Shown here one piece after another: positions 15,967 through 26,011 of a stretch of DNA of 64,000 nt. A model generated the notes under the pieces. That model saw nothing but the letters and a program-made list of their open reading frames with translations. It searched no databases and was not told where the DNA came from. Each line of letters opens with the position of its first letter. Within the stretch, counting starts at the first letter, position 1. The position numbers and the translations under genes are program-made. The stretch spans positions 1 through 64,000 of the forward strand of contig NZ_RHOU01000008.1 of NCBI RefSeq assembly GCF_003946645.1, read 5' to 3'. The stretch is from Lapidilactobacillus wuchangensis (GTDB lineage Bacteria; Bacillota; Bacilli; Lactobacillales; Lactobacillaceae).

Positions 15967-18900
15967 TCACAACCGTCCATCAGCCACCTGATACTGCACA
16001 TGACTCTCGCCATTGCCATCAGGGATCACTCGCAGCTGATTTGGCAGTTGCACTTGGAGTTCACGCACATGGCTAATGATGCCGATTAGCCGCTGTTGTC
16101 CTTCCAAACTAGTTAAGGCGCTAATTGCCGTTTGTAACGACGTTTCGTCCAACGAGCCGAAACCTTCGTCAACGAAAAGCGCATCGATTTCAATGGCACC
16201 AGTTTGTTGTTGCACCACTTCGCCTAATGCTAAGGCTAACGCCAGTGCGGCAATAAAACTTTCACCACCGGATAAAGTGCGGACACTGCGATAATCGCCG
16301 GTATAATCATCATAAACATTTAATTCCAAGCCAGAATTTTTGCGATTCGTCCCTAATTCATCTGCCAAAGCTAACAAATAACGACCAGCAGTCAACTGGC
16401 TCAAGCGATTATTAGCGACTTTTAGAACTTCATTTAAGTACATTTGTAAAACATAACGCTCTAATCCTAACTTCTGCGAGCCTAGGCCACGGGTGACCTC
16501 ACTCAGTTCCTGTAACGACGTCAAGTCAGTCACTTGACTGCTGATTTCAACGAGCTGATCTGCAGTTTTTTGTAATTGGGCTTGCTGATTTTCTAGCGTT
16601 GTGATTTGGCGTTGCAACTCATTGGCCTGATCTTTACGCAATTGGAGTTCTGCCTTAATTGCCGTCAAATCAGGCTCTGAATCAACCTCGGCCAATTTAG
16701 CCGTTAATTCAGCCAGTAAAGTATCCAGACGAATTTTTTGATGCTCATATTCGCTTAATTGTTCCTCAAGTGCGGCTAAATCAACTTTTTGTGCTAATAA
16801 AGTCTGAAAATCAGCAAGTTGCTCTGCAAATGAAGCCGTCGACCATTTTTCTTGCCAAACAGTCGCTAATTTTGCTTGAACTTGTTGTAATTGCGTCGTC
16901 GTTTGCTGCAATTGCTCTTGATAATGCTTCTGATCAGCCTGCTGCGTCGCCAAAGTTTGCTGCGTGGTCTGCAATTGTTGCTGCTGTTCAGTGACGGCAG
17001 TCTGGTAGCGCTGAATTTCTTGCTGCCGCTGTTGAATATTTTGCGTTAAATCTTGCAAAGTAGGAAATTCCGTTGGTAATTGTGCCTGTTGGTCGTGTAA
17101 TTGCGTTTGAGTCACTAACAACTGACTGGTTAACTGTTGCTGTTGCTGCATGGTCGCCTGTTGCTGCTCAACTAAAGTAGCCTGCTGATCAGTTAATTGC
17201 TGCAACTCAGCGGCAATAGCTTGTAATCTTTGCTGTTCAGCAACGACCACTTGTTGCTGTTCTTGATTTACTTCTTGTTGTGTTGCCATAAAAGCCAGCA
17301 ATTGACTGACTTTTGTCATTGCCGCAATTGCAGCGCGATTAGTCAACCAGTCAGTTTGTTGCCACTGGGCCAAAAGCGACTGAATCGCCGCTTGATTAGC
17401 CGCAGTCAACTGTTCATTTTGCCGCTGTAACGCCGTTATACTAGCCGTGGTATTGGCTAATTTTGTCGTCAGCTGTTGTCGCAACTGATCGGCCTGTTCC
17501 ACATCTGCTTGTTGAACTTGCTTCTGAACAGTAGCCACTGCTGGCCGGGGATGATCAGTCGCACCGCAAACTGGACAAGGAGTGCCTGGTAATAAATCTT
17601 GGCTCAATAATGCAATCTGATTTAAAGCAAAATCATTTTTAAGTTGTTGATATTGTTGATCAGCCGTTGCTTGCTGCTCAGTCTGTTGTGCTTGCTGCTG
17701 TTGTAAAGCAGTTAATTGTTGACGTTGCTGAGCGATTTGCTCGGCGGTCTGACTGATTTTTTCCAGTTCTTGTTGCCAATGTTGCAACGCTTGCGCTTGT
17801 TGCTGTAGTCCCGCCTGTTGCCTTAATAACTGCGGCAACTGTTCCGCTTGTTGCTTTAAATCAACCAGCCGCTGCTGATTAGTTGCCACTTGCTGGGTCT
17901 CTTGCGCAAGTGTTGCTTGCCCTTGCGCAACTGCTGCTTGCTGTTGTTCTTGGGTAAGTGTTAGTTGCGCAACTGTTTCATAGAGCGGCTGCAGTTCTTG
18001 CCAACGACTTAATTGCGCCTGCTGCTGGGTGAAATGATCCTGCTGCGCCAATAAATCAGCAACTGCTCGTTGGCGTTGTGTTAACGCTTGTTGAGTTTGG
18101 TCTTGCTGATTTTGATTCGTTGTCACTCGTTGCTGCCACTGCTGTTGTTGCTGCAGCAATTGTTGATATTTCTGGAAAGTTGGTAATTGCTGTTGCACCC
18201 ATAATTGTTGCGCCTGTTGCTCAGTCAAAGCCTGAATTTCAGGTGCCCGCGCTTGTAGCCGTTGTTGCGCTGCTAATACTTGTTGTCGCTGCCGAAAATC
18301 AGCTAACAACTGCTCTTGCTGATTAACCAAAGCTTGTTGCTGATTGACGGCTACTTCTTGGTTATCGTACTGCTGCTGGGCTACTTTTTGCGTCTGCTTT
18401 AATTGGGCTAATTGCTGACTTAACAGCGCTTGTTGCTGCGCTAACGTTGTGCCAGATTCCGGCTGGAATTCCGGCAACCATTGAATCTGCGCCAATAAAA
18501 ACTGTAATTGATCCTGATGGGCTTTATTTTTAGTACTGGCTGTTTTATAAAGTTGTTGAATTTGATCGACCCACCGTTCATAACGCTGAGTTTGAAACAG
18601 ATTTCGAAGAACGGCTTCCTTTTGATCACTATCACCATCTAAAAACTGGCGAAACTCACCTTGAGGCAGCAAGACAATTTGCCGAAACTGATCGGCATTC
18701 ATTTGTAAAAGTTCCGCTAAATACTGATTAACTTGATTAATTCGGGTTAACTGTTTCACTTCAGTTTGCGTGGTTTCATCTTGATAAATGGTCAACTCTG
18801 CCGAACTAGCTGCTTCTGTAGTACCATTACCACGCTTCTTAGCCAAAGTTTGCGCAGGTTTACGAACGAGCTCATAACGCTGCCCCTGTTGAGTAAAAAT

Positions 18901-19140
18901 AACTTTCACACTCGTCTCATCATTGGGGGTCGCAAATTCAGAACGGAAATCCTGCCACTGGCGTTGAGGACCCGACCCACTGCCATATAAGGCGTAGACC
19001 AAGCCGTCAAAAATCGTCGACTTTCCCGCACCAGTCGGTCCACTGATCAAAAACATCGATTGTTGATCAAACTTAGTAAAATCAATTGTCTGCTGCCGAT
19101 AAGGGCCAAAGAAGTTTAAGGTTAATTGTAGTGGTCGCAT
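15967..19140 (-). CDS. sbcC: Exonuclease SbcCD subunit C (Rad50-like ATPase)
   Basis: A 1,057-residue SMC/Rad50-type protein. The Walker A is GPTGAGKST (residues 34-42), the C-terminal signature is LSGGESFIAALALALALG, Walker B is IDALFVDEGFGSLD, and the zinc hook is CPVCGATDH near residue 522. The long arms are coiled coil and exceptionally rich in glutamine, with many QQ runs. With SbcD it cuts hairpins and protein-blocked DNA ends. The stop of sbcD and the start of sbcC overlap as TAATG, so I start at 19140; a longer frame adds 12 residues inside sbcD without a ribosome-binding site. Confidence 0.95.
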   Translation of the reverse strand: MRPLQLTLNFFGPYRQQTIDFTKFDQQSMFLISGPTGAGKSTIFDGLVYALYGSGSGPQRQWQDFRSEFATPNDETSVKVIFTQQGQRYELVRKPAQTLAKKRGNGTTEAASSAELTIYQDETTQTEVKQLTRINQVNQYLAELLQMNADQFRQIVLLPQGEFRQFLDGDSDQKEAVLRNLFQTQRYERWVDQIQQLYKTASTKNKAHQDQLQFLLAQIQWLPEFQPESGTTLAQQQALLSQQLAQLKQTQKVAQQQYDNQEVAVNQQQALVNQQEQLLADFRQRQQVLAAQQRLQARAPEIQALTEQQAQQLWVQQQLPTFQKYQQLLQQQQQWQQRVTTNQNQQDQTQQALTQRQRAVADLLAQQDHFTQQQAQLSRWQELQPLYETVAQLTLTQEQQQAAVAQGQATLAQETQQVATNQQRLVDLKQQAEQLPQLLRQQAGLQQQAQALQHWQQELEKISQTAEQIAQQRQQLTALQQQQAQQTEQQATADQQYQQLKNDFALNQIALLSQDLLPGTPCPVCGATDHPRPAVATVQKQVQQADVEQADQLRQQLTTKLANTTASITALQRQNEQLTAANQAAIQSLLAQWQQTDWLTNRAAIAAMTKVSQLLAFMATQQEVNQEQQQVVVAEQQRLQAIAAELQQLTDQQATLVEQQQATMQQQQQLTSQLLVTQTQLHDQQAQLPTEFPTLQDLTQNIQQRQQEIQRYQTAVTEQQQQLQTTQQTLATQQADQKHYQEQLQQTTTQLQQVQAKLATVWQEKWSTASFAEQLADFQTLLAQKVDLAALEEQLSEYEHQKIRLDTLLAELTAKLAEVDSEPDLTAIKAELQLRKDQANELQRQITTLENQQAQLQKTADQLVEISSQVTDLTSLQELSEVTRGLGSQKLGLERYVLQMYLNEVLKVANNRLSQLTAGRYLLALADELGTNRKNSGLELNVYDDYTGDYRSVRTLSGGESFIAALALALALGEVVQQQTGAIEIDALFVDEGFGSLDETSLQTAISALTSLEGQQRLIGIISHVRELQVQLPNQLRVIPDGNGESHVQYQVADGRL

Positions 19141-20261
19141 TATTTCTCCGCCTCCCGTAAAGCCGCCGCTGCCCAATCAATTTGCTGGTCAGTGAGTTGT
19201 TTGCCGGTCACTGTTTGGTAAAAACTGGCCAGTAAATCTTGGGGCGTCTGTTTTTTGGTGGCGGCTAAAGTCCGCTGTTGCGTAAATTGGACGCCACTCT
19301 CCCGGCTCATCGTGAGAAATCGCGGAAATTGTTTTTTCAGTCGATTGCTAGCATTGCTGATCACATTGGTATCAGTCAACACAATGCCCGTGTAAGCCGT
19401 TTGATCAATTTGATGTTGCTTCAAAAAGCTGGCATCACTTAAGTCGGCAAAAGCACCCGTTAACTGCTGCACTTCATGTAGCGGCGTTACAGGACGAAAT
19501 CTCACCTTAACTTGCGGCTCAGTGTCAACAATCAAGACTCCTTTGGTTTGCTTGACTTCTGATAAAGAAAACTTATTCAGCGAACCGCTATAACGAATCT
19601 TTGCTTCATGTAACGCATCTTTATTATGAATATGCCCCAACGCTACATAGTCGAAATCAGTCAACAGATTTAGCGGCACCGCATCAAGACCACCCACATT
19701 GACGTTGGTTTCTGAATCAGAATGTGTACTACCAGCAGCAAAGAAATGGGCGACTAGAATATGTTTTTTAGTCGGATCGAATTGAGCCACCATTCGCGCC
19801 ACCAACAATTCAATTGCTTGCGCCAAACTGTGAATACTGCTATCATCAAAAAATTGTCGGGCTTGGTAAAGCTCAAAATAGGGCAACAAGAAAAATTGAG
19901 TATCGTTTAAAACAATTGGCTGATCAATTGAAGCCAACGTGGTGCGCAAATAATAGCCAGTACTGGCGAACCACTCGGAGCCCACGCCTAGGCGCACGGC
20001 ACTATCATGATTCCCATTGATGACCAATAAAGGCTGTTTTAACTGTAAATTCAAGTCGCTGATCATTTTATTAAGTAGTCGAACTGATTCTTCACTGGGA
20101 TTTTGCCGATCGTATAAGTCGCCGGCAATCACCACCGCGTCAACTTGTTCTTCTTGAGCAATTTGAATCACTTGCTGGAAAGTCGCTTCTTGTTCGGCCA
20201 ATAAATCATAGCCAAATAATTTACGACCAATATGCCAATCACCTGTGTGCAAAAAACGCAT
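19140..20261 (-). CDS. sbcD: Exonuclease SbcCD subunit D (Mre11-like nuclease)
   Basis: A 373-residue metallophosphoesterase with the expected metal-binding motifs: DWHIGRK (about 8-14), AGDLYDRQNP, NGNHDS and ALGHIHNKD. This is the nuclease half of the SbcCD complex. GGAGG lies 8 bases before the ATG at 20261, which fixes the start; the longer frame begins with TTG. It is second in an HNH nuclease-sbcD-sbcC operon, with 32 bp to the upstream gene and a 1-base overlap with sbcC. Confidence 0.95.
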   Translation of the reverse strand: MRFLHTGDWHIGRKLFGYDLLAEQEATFQQVIQIAQEEQVDAVVIAGDLYDRQNPSEESVRLLNKMISDLNLQLKQPLLVINGNHDSAVRLGVGSEWFASTGYYLRTTLASIDQPIVLNDTQFFLLPYFELYQARQFFDDSSIHSLAQAIELLVARMVAQFDPTKKHILVAHFFAAGSTHSDSETNVNVGGLDAVPLNLLTDFDYVALGHIHNKDALHEAKIRYSGSLNKFSLSEVKQTKGVLIVDTEPQVKVRFRPVTPLHEVQQLTGAFADLSDASFLKQHQIDQTAYTGIVLTDTNVISNASNRLKKQFPRFLTMSRESGVQFTQQRTLAATKKQTPQDLLASFYQTVTGKQLTDQQIDWAAAALREAEK

Positions 20262-20293
20262 GGCGCCAACCTCCAATTTCTAAGTCGCTAATT

Positions 20294-21202
20294 TTAGTCA
20301 GCTACTTGTTGTAACTGCCAAATCTGAAATTTACTAATAATATAGTCGTGTCGTAATTGAATTAGTTTCTGATAGTCACTATCTTCCCCATCACGCAAAC
20401 CTTGCACCACTTTAATTTGCTGCCGAATAGCTTGCAACTGTGGATTCGTTACTTCACCAGTTAAATGCCGTTGAGCTGCCAATTGATTTTGTAATTGCCG
20501 CTGTTGTTCATCTAGGCGTTGTAACGCCTGTTCACTGGCAACCAATTGCCGCAATAACGGTTGTAATTCTTGATTCCAGTCAACAAACAACTGATATGGC
20601 ATATCGCCCTTCAGCCGATTGCATTCGCGGCAGGACAAAGTTAAGTTCTCCCAACGATTATCATTGGACAAGGCCACGGGATTTTTATGGTCGACACTAT
20701 CGCCATAACGGCCACAATATTGGCATTGATGCTGATAATATTCTCGAACCCGCGCCCGCGTGGTGTAATCTAACGTATTCTTATCGAATAAGCCAGTCGT
20801 GTCACAACCAAGTCGTTTTAAATCCACGGGCACATTCCCCGTTAACTCAAAATCTGGCTGATCCTGCCAACGAATAACTTCTTGATAAAATTGTTGCCGC
20901 CGACCAGTGGTTTGCCAAGCAGCGGGCAGCGCATCGAAACTATTCAACAAACTGGTACAAGCTTTTCGTTGTTGCCGGGTTAGTTGTAACACTGGTTGTG
21001 ACGCGGACTGTAATTGCGTTGGCAATCCTAGAAAAAGCCATTTTCGCGCCGCTGCAAAATAAGCAACCTGTTGATTTTGAAATGCAGCGGGTTTCAGCGA
21101 ACGACTCTGGCACAGGTCACAAATACTGGTTACCACTTCGGCACTAGCTTGATAATGGTGTAAATTTAAATCCAACTGACAATAAGCACATCGTAAATGC
21201 AT
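20294..21202 (-). CDS. HNH endonuclease with N-terminal zinc fingers
   Basis: A 302-residue protein. The N-terminus has two CxxC pairs (CAYC near 5-8; CDLC near 28-31) likely binding zinc. The HNH nuclease core follows at about 160-210, with CQYCGRYGDSVDHKNPVAL and LTLSCRECNRLKGD, so the two histidine/asparagine positions and the zinc cysteines are present. The C-terminal 90 residues are helical and Gln-rich. It starts the operon that also encodes SbcD and SbcC, pointing to a role in DNA processing, repair or defence, although its target is unknown. I prefer the ATG at 21202, which has AAAGGA at good spacing. Confidence 0.82.
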   Translation of the reverse strand: MHLRCAYCQLDLNLHHYQASAEVVTSICDLCQSRSLKPAAFQNQQVAYFAAARKWLFLGLPTQLQSASQPVLQLTRQQRKACTSLLNSFDALPAAWQTTGRRQQFYQEVIRWQDQPDFELTGNVPVDLKRLGCDTTGLFDKNTLDYTTRARVREYYQHQCQYCGRYGDSVDHKNPVALSNDNRWENLTLSCRECNRLKGDMPYQLFVDWNQELQPLLRQLVASEQALQRLDEQQRQLQNQLAAQRHLTGEVTNPQLQAIRQQIKVVQGLRDGEDSDYQKLIQLRHDYIISKFQIWQLQQVAD

Positions 21203-21289
21203 GGTAACCATCCTTTACTAAATTCGCAAAACGAAGCCCGTTTAACTTCAGCGATTCATTTAAGCGTCGGCAATTTAAGCAATGATGAC

Positions 21290-21331
21290 AAAAGCCCGCA
21301 CAATCAAATTAACGGATTGTACGGACTTTAA
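21290..21331 (-). terminator. Terminator upstream of the HNH-sbcDC operon
   Basis: AAAG-CCG-ACAATC/GATTGT-CGG-CTTT hairpin. On the minus strand it ends the transcript of the gene at 21369-21692. Confidence 0.75.
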
Positions 21332-21368
21332 CGGCCATCACAGCCACTTAACTCAAATTACGAGCTTT

Positions 21369-21692
21369 TTAAACAAAATCATCATAAACAATTTCAACTA
21401 ACTGTTTCTTGGTGGCAAAGTTGACTTGATAAACCATTTGCTCCAAGGCCTTCTGATACTCGTCCAGCACATCTTCTGGTAACGGTGTGACCGTCGCTAA
21501 TTTGGTAATCACCTCGTGTGGGTCATTAACGGCGCCTAAATCAACAAATAAATAAATTTTAGTTAGCAAATCGTGAACCAAGTCGGTCATGACACCATTT
21601 GGTTTACCATTTAAGTCAGTCAACGTTACCTGATCTGGTGAAACGTTCTGATGATTAACTGTGATAAATTTCAATACTTGAAAGACATTCAT
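21369..21692 (-). CDS. Hypothetical protein (107 aa)
   Basis: An acidic, soluble 107-residue protein with no membrane segment or motif I recognise. It looks like a compact mixed helix-strand domain (NVFQVLKFITVNHQ at the start, KKQLVEIVYDDFV at the end). The ATG is preceded by AAATGGGGTAAATGCC, a GGGG-type ribosome-binding site. It is monocistronic, with a terminator downstream. No function is proposed. Confidence 0.75.
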   Translation of the reverse strand: MNVFQVLKFITVNHQNVSPDQVTLTDLNGKPNGVMTDLVHDLLTKIYLFVDLGAVNDPHEVITKLATVTPLPEDVLDEYQKALEQMVYQVNFATKKQLVEIVYDDFV

Positions 21693-21873
21693 GGCATTTA
21701 CCCCATTTAAACCAATTTACTCTTATCTTAGCACAAACCTAATAACTTTAGCATTCGTTAATAAAAAAAATCAATTCTTCAAATAATCATCACGATTTAC
21801 CGCCACTTTTGTCCTTAGAACCATCACTTTTATCCGTTATGCTTGATTCATAGTCAACGAAAGGATGATAATC

Positions 21874-22125
21874 ATGTTGATTAACGATAACAACCAAGAA
21901 ATTACCACAATTCAAATTAAAAAAATTGTTAATGCTAAAAATATTGAATGCGAATCTGAAGATGGCCAACTGGTCAAGCTGCACCTAACCAAGGACCAGA
22001 AAAGTGACCCTTTGTTCTGGTGGAGCTTAGTTAAAATCTATACCGCTCAATTATGGATTCCGATCATGAAAAACACCCAGACTTTATTGAACTTTGATTG
22101 GCTGTCTGATGTTGCTACAAATTAA
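21874..22125 (+). CDS. Hypothetical small protein (83 aa)
   Basis: An 83-residue soluble protein starting at ATG 21874 behind AAAGGATGATAATC; the frame could extend three codons upstream but loses the ribosome-binding site. The first half resembles a small beta-domain (NQEITTIQIKKIVNAKN; QLVKLHLTKD) and the second half is aromatic and helical (FWWSLVKIYTAQLW). I do not recognise the family. It converges on the next small gene with a shared terminator. Confidence 0.65.
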   Translation: MLINDNNQEITTIQIKKIVNAKNIECESEDGQLVKLHLTKDQKSDPLFWWSLVKIYTAQLWIPIMKNTQTLLNFDWLSDVATN

Positions 22126-22137
22126 AAATCGTAAACA

Positions 22138-22172
22138 AAAAGAGTTGGAAAAATTTCCAACTCTTTTTTTAT
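22138..22172. terminator. Bidirectional terminator
   Basis: AGAGTTGGAA/TTCCAACTCT with A and T runs on both sides, between two convergent small genes. Confidence 0.9.
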
Positions 22173-22179
22173 ACTAAAA

Positions 22180-22311
22180 TTATTTATCAGCGTCAGCTAA
22201 TTTCTTCAAAGTAGCTAATACTTTGTCTTGAGCTTTGGCATTCTTTTTAACGTTAGTATGGTTAATAGGACGACGGTCGCCGTTCATACCAGTATGAGTG
22301 TTTTGTGACAT
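22180..22311 (-). CDS. Small basic hypothetical protein (43 aa)
   Basis: A 43-residue frame (MSQNTHTGMNGDRRPI at its start, VLATLKKLADADK at its end) with a strong AGGAGGATCATC ribosome-binding site and a terminator directly after the stop. It is polar and lysine-rich, with no membrane segment. These signals make it a real gene despite its size. I cannot assign a function. Confidence 0.8.
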   Translation of the reverse strand: MSQNTHTGMNGDRRPINHTNVKKNAKAQDKVLATLKKLADADK

Positions 22312-22430
22312 GATGATCCTCCTAACTTATTCAATTAATTCTATTGCATTTGAGCAAATATTTCAACTATGAATTCAAACCCTATTATTTTAACACAAAT
22401 TATTGCCCGGGAAATAAAATCAACCGTTTT

Positions 22431-23996
22431 TTAAGGTCGTAATTGATCCGCCTCACGACTAAAGGCGAGCAGCTCCGCCTTTACTTGGGCGCGGCGATCG
22501 TGATCAGTCAGCACAACTAAGGTGTCTCCGGCCCGAATTTCAGTATCGCCTTTGGGAATCACATCTTTGGAACCGCGACGAATTGACATTAATAACGTAT
22601 TCTTAGGCCAGGAAATATCACGAACTTCTGTGCCCACGAAGCGGGTCCCTTCAAACACAGGAATTTCTAGACGATCATTCCGTCCCGTTAATTTCGCCAA
22701 GGTCTGATTTAGCTTCATTCGCGCTGATAATGATTCGTAAATTGGCTCACCACCGAGCACATCGACAACTAAGTAGGCCGTTAATGAAACCACCGCCAAG
22801 GGCATTAAATGGCTCAGACTGCCGACCATTTCCGTAATCAACAAAATCGCCGTAAATGGCGCCTTACCGATCCCCGCGAAATAACCCGCCATGGCAAAAA
22901 TAACCAAATTCATAATTAATGGTGCTGGCAGCAAATGGGCCTGAACCATTAAAACACCGTACAGGTCGCCAATTAAAGCTCCCAAAGTCAGAATTGGTAA
23001 GAAAATGCCCCCGGGCAAACCAGAGCCATAGGAAACCATTGAGAAAATAAACCGCAGGCTAAACAGACCTAACACGATAATTGCGGCTGGCTGTTGTTGT
23101 GCCAAACTTAAGATCAAGCCATTGCCACCACCTAAAGTTTGGGGCCAGAAATAACCAACCACCATGACCAACAGCAAGGGCACAATGCCATCCCAACGCC
23201 GCGATAAGCGGGGAATTTTTTGATAAAGCCGGGGCATGTACAATAACACTTGTTGATACAAAATACCTAAGAGGCCAAGCACGACACCTAATAACAGTAA
23301 ATGCCAATATAAATTTAAGGGAAAACTCGTATCATAATGAATTTGTAAAACTGGCGTCAGGCCAAAGAAGTTCGATGAAATAAAGTTGGCGCCCAGCGCG
23401 CCGGCCAATGATGACATCCAAACCAATGGCGAGAAATTATGATAAACTTCCTCCAAGACAAACATGGTCCCCGCCATGGGTGCGTTAAAAGCTGCTGACA
23501 AGCCACTAGCCGCGCCAGCCGCCAATAGCACCCGTTTGTTGGTTTCGTGTTCGTGGGTCAATTCAGCGAATCCCTGACCAATCGACGAACCTAACTGAAT
23601 CGAGGGCCCTTCACGCCCAAGAAAGAGTCCCGAACCAATTGCTAAAACACCACCGACAAACTTGCGCCATAAAACCGACCACCAACTTAAATGTAGTGTT
23701 GTGGCCAGCTGCGCTTCAACTTCGGGAATCCCCGAGCCCATAATATGAGGTTCATTTTTAATCAAAAAAGCATTGATGCTGGCAATGATGATCAAGATGG
23801 CGCCAATCAACAGCAACCACTGCCATTGTTGATGAGCCAAGCCATACCAGTATTGCCACAGTTTAATTGATTTTTCGATGAGCAAACGAAATAAGCTGAC
23901 CACTAATCCAGAAATCAGCCCTACTAACAGCCCTTTACCAATATATGCTAAATGATTAAAGTCTAATTTTGCCCGGAATTTTCCCACGTTCAACAC
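22431..23996 (-). CDS. ClC-family chloride transporter with C-terminal RCK (TrkA-C) domain
   Basis: A 521-residue membrane protein with the three ClC anion-site motifs: GSGIPEVE, GREGPSIQLG (containing the gating glutamate) and GGIFLPILTLGALIG. About residues 445-520 form a cytoplasmic TrkA-C domain (TRFVGTEVRDISWP; IRAGDTLVVLTD). Proteins with the gating Glu are usually Cl-/H+ exchangers used in acid resistance; channel or fluoride activity cannot be excluded. The start is uncertain: GTG at 23996 overlaps its own AGAGG, so the in-frame GTG at 23987, 8 bases after AGAGG, is more likely. Confidence 0.9.
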   Translation of the reverse strand: MLNVGKFRAKLDFNHLAYIGKGLLVGLISGLVVSLFRLLIEKSIKLWQYWYGLAHQQWQWLLLIGAILIIIASINAFLIKNEPHIMGSGIPEVEAQLATTLHLSWWSVLWRKFVGGVLAIGSGLFLGREGPSIQLGSSIGQGFAELTHEHETNKRVLLAAGAASGLSAAFNAPMAGTMFVLEEVYHNFSPLVWMSSLAGALGANFISSNFFGLTPVLQIHYDTSFPLNLYWHLLLLGVVLGLLGILYQQVLLYMPRLYQKIPRLSRRWDGIVPLLLVMVVGYFWPQTLGGGNGLILSLAQQQPAAIIVLGLFSLRFIFSMVSYGSGLPGGIFLPILTLGALIGDLYGVLMVQAHLLPAPLIMNLVIFAMAGYFAGIGKAPFTAILLITEMVGSLSHLMPLAVVSLTAYLVVDVLGGEPIYESLSARMKLNQTLAKLTGRNDRLEIPVFEGTRFVGTEVRDISWPKNTLLMSIRRGSKDVIPKGDTEIRAGDTLVVLTDHDRRAQVKAELLAFSREADQLRP

Positions 23997-24017
23997 CTCT
24001 ACTACTATTAAAGGACA

Positions 24018-24062
24018 AAAAAGCCCTGATTGCCATCTTAAAATCGCAATCAGCGCTAATTT
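24018..24062 (-). terminator. Terminator of the mnmE-mnmG operon
   Basis: CTGATTGC/GCAATCAG with outer AGC/GCT, followed on the minus strand by T6. Confidence 0.85.
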
Positions 24063-24095
24063 TCATAACTATTTAACTTCAGTTATCATAAAAAA

Positions 24096-26003
24096 TTATG
24101 ACTGGACCTTGGCGATCCGACCTTGTTCAATATATACACTCAAAATCGCTAAGTCAGCCGGATTGACCCCGCTAATTCGTGAAGCTTGGGCGATCGTCTC
24201 TGGCTGAATCTTGGTCAATTTCTGCCGCGCTTCTGTGGCCAAACCATTAATGGCCTCATAATCGATCCCAGCTGGAATTTGCTTTGCTTCTAAGCGGCGT
24301 AAACGAGCAATCTTTTGTTGTTCCTTATTGATATAGCCAGCATACTTCGTTTGAATTTCGACTTGTTCGGCACTATAACGGTCCAACTCTGGTTCAGCAT
24401 TTGGCATGATCGTCATCAAATCAGCATAACTAATCTGGGGCCGCTTCAGAAATTCACTAGCTAAAATACCATCTTGCAATGGCGCCATCTCCTTAGCCGC
24501 CAACAGTTCAGCAACACCTGGCTGCTTCGGCTTGATTCGATAAGCATCTAACCGCTGTAATTCAGCGGTAATTGCGGCTTTTTTAGCCAAGAAGTGCTGG
24601 TGACGATTCTCAGAGATCAAGCCAAGTTGATAACCCTTCTCAGTCAAACGCAAATCAGCATTGTCATGACGCAAAATCAAGCGATATTCCGCACGACTCG
24701 TCAATAAACGATAAGGTTCATTAGTTCCCTTGGTTACTAAATCATCGATCATAACGCCGATATAAGCCTCATCCCGACCTAAAGTAAAGGGTGCATCACC
24801 TTTAGCTCGCAAAGCCGCGTTGATCCCAGCAACCAGGCCTTGACCGGCAGCTTCCTCGTAACCAGAAGTCCCGTTCATTTGGCCAGCTGTAAAGAGATTC
24901 TTCACTACTTTAGTTTCCAAACTATGGGTTAATTGCCAAGGCTCGATCACATCGTATTCAATGGCGTAACCAGGACGCATTAATTCGGCATGTTCCAAAC
25001 CAGCAACGGAATGAAGCATCTTCAATTGAATTTCTTCCGGCATTGAAGTTGAGAAATCACCAACATAGTACTCTTCAGTATGGCGACCTTCTGGCTCCAA
25101 AAATAGTTGATGCCGTGGTTTGTCAGCAAAACGGACAATTTTGTCCTCGATTGAAGGGCAATAACGGGGGCCAACCCCTTCAATAATGCCGGAGAACATT
25201 GGCGCCCGGTCTAAATTATCGCGGATGATTTGATGAGTCGTACCATTGGTATAAGTCATCCAGCAAGACAATTGATCCTTAACGTAAGCTGAATCTGGAG
25301 TTAAGTAAGAGAAATGATGTGGTGTTTTGTCACCTGGTTGTTCGATGGTTTTATCATAGTCAATCGTATTACCATCAACTCGTGGTGGTGTCCCCGTCTT
25401 AAACCGGCGCAATTTGAATCCTAAATCTTCCAGATTCTCGGACAATTTAATTGATGGCAAAGAGTTGTTCGGACCTGATGAGTAGGTCAATTCACCAATA
25501 ATAATCTTGCCCCGTGAAGAAGTTCCCGCTGTTAAAACCACACTTTTAGCAAAATATTGTGCACCAGTAGCCGTCACAACGCCTTGGCAAACGCCGTCTT
25601 TAACCATCACTTCATCAACCATACCTTGGCGTAAAGTTAAGTTAGGTTCTTTCTCAATCGTGTCTTTCATAACGGCGTGATAATCGGCCTTATCAGCTTG
25701 GGCGCGTAAGGCGCGTACGGCTGGACCTTTACCAGTATTTAGCATCCGCATTTGAATATAAGTCGCGTCAATATTGCGGCCCATTTGCCCACCAAGAGCA
25801 TCAATTTCCCGGACGACTGTTCCTTTAGCAGGACCACCAACCGAAGGATTACATGGCATAAAGGCCACCATATCCAAGTTAATTGTTAATAATAATGTTT
25901 TTTGACCCATGCGGGCGGCGGCTAAAGCTGCTTCAGAACCAGCATGGCCAGCACCAACAACAATAACGTCATATTCTTTTGAAGGATATCGCTTTACTTC
26001 CAA
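24096..26003 (-). CDS. mnmG: tRNA U34 carboxymethylaminomethyl modification enzyme MnmG (GidA)
   Basis: A 635-residue FAD protein, normal length for MnmG. The N-terminal FAD-binding motif is [19 protein letters not shown] (14-32), followed by the family signature [13 protein letters not shown] and [17 protein letters not shown] near residue 390. With MnmE it builds the cmnm5 group on U34 of certain tRNAs from methylene-tetrahydrofolate, glycine or ammonium. It lies 8 bp downstream of mnmE as the second gene of the operon. Confidence 0.97.
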   Translation of the reverse strand: MEVKRYPSKEYDVIVVGAGHAGSEAALAAARMGQKTLLLTINLDMVAFMPCNPSVGGPAKGTVVREIDALGGQMGRNIDATYIQMRMLNTGKGPAVRALRAQADKADYHAVMKDTIEKEPNLTLRQGMVDEVMVKDGVCQGVVTATGAQYFAKSVVLTAGTSSRGKIIIGELTYSSGPNNSLPSIKLSENLEDLGFKLRRFKTGTPPRVDGNTIDYDKTIEQPGDKTPHHFSYLTPDSAYVKDQLSCWMTYTNGTTHQIIRDNLDRAPMFSGIIEGVGPRYCPSIEDKIVRFADKPRHQLFLEPEGRHTEEYYVGDFSTSMPEEIQLKMLHSVAGLEHAELMRPGYAIEYDVIEPWQLTHSLETKVVKNLFTAGQMNGTSGYEEAAGQGLVAGINAALRAKGDAPFTLGRDEAYIGVMIDDLVTKGTNEPYRLLTSRAEYRLILRHDNADLRLTEKGYQLGLISENRHQHFLAKKAAITAELQRLDAYRIKPKQPGVAELLAAKEMAPLQDGILASEFLKRPQISYADLMTIMPNAEPELDRYSAEQVEIQTKYAGYINKEQQKIARLRRLEAKQIPAGIDYEAINGLATEARQKLTKIQPETIAQASRISGVNPADLAILSVYIEQGRIAKVQS

Positions 26004-26011
26004 AATTTAAC

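Noticed and set aside
15768-16076. Open frame from repeat copy 9 into sbcC
   Set aside because: Overlaps the well-supported sbcC on the opposite strand and begins in the repeat.
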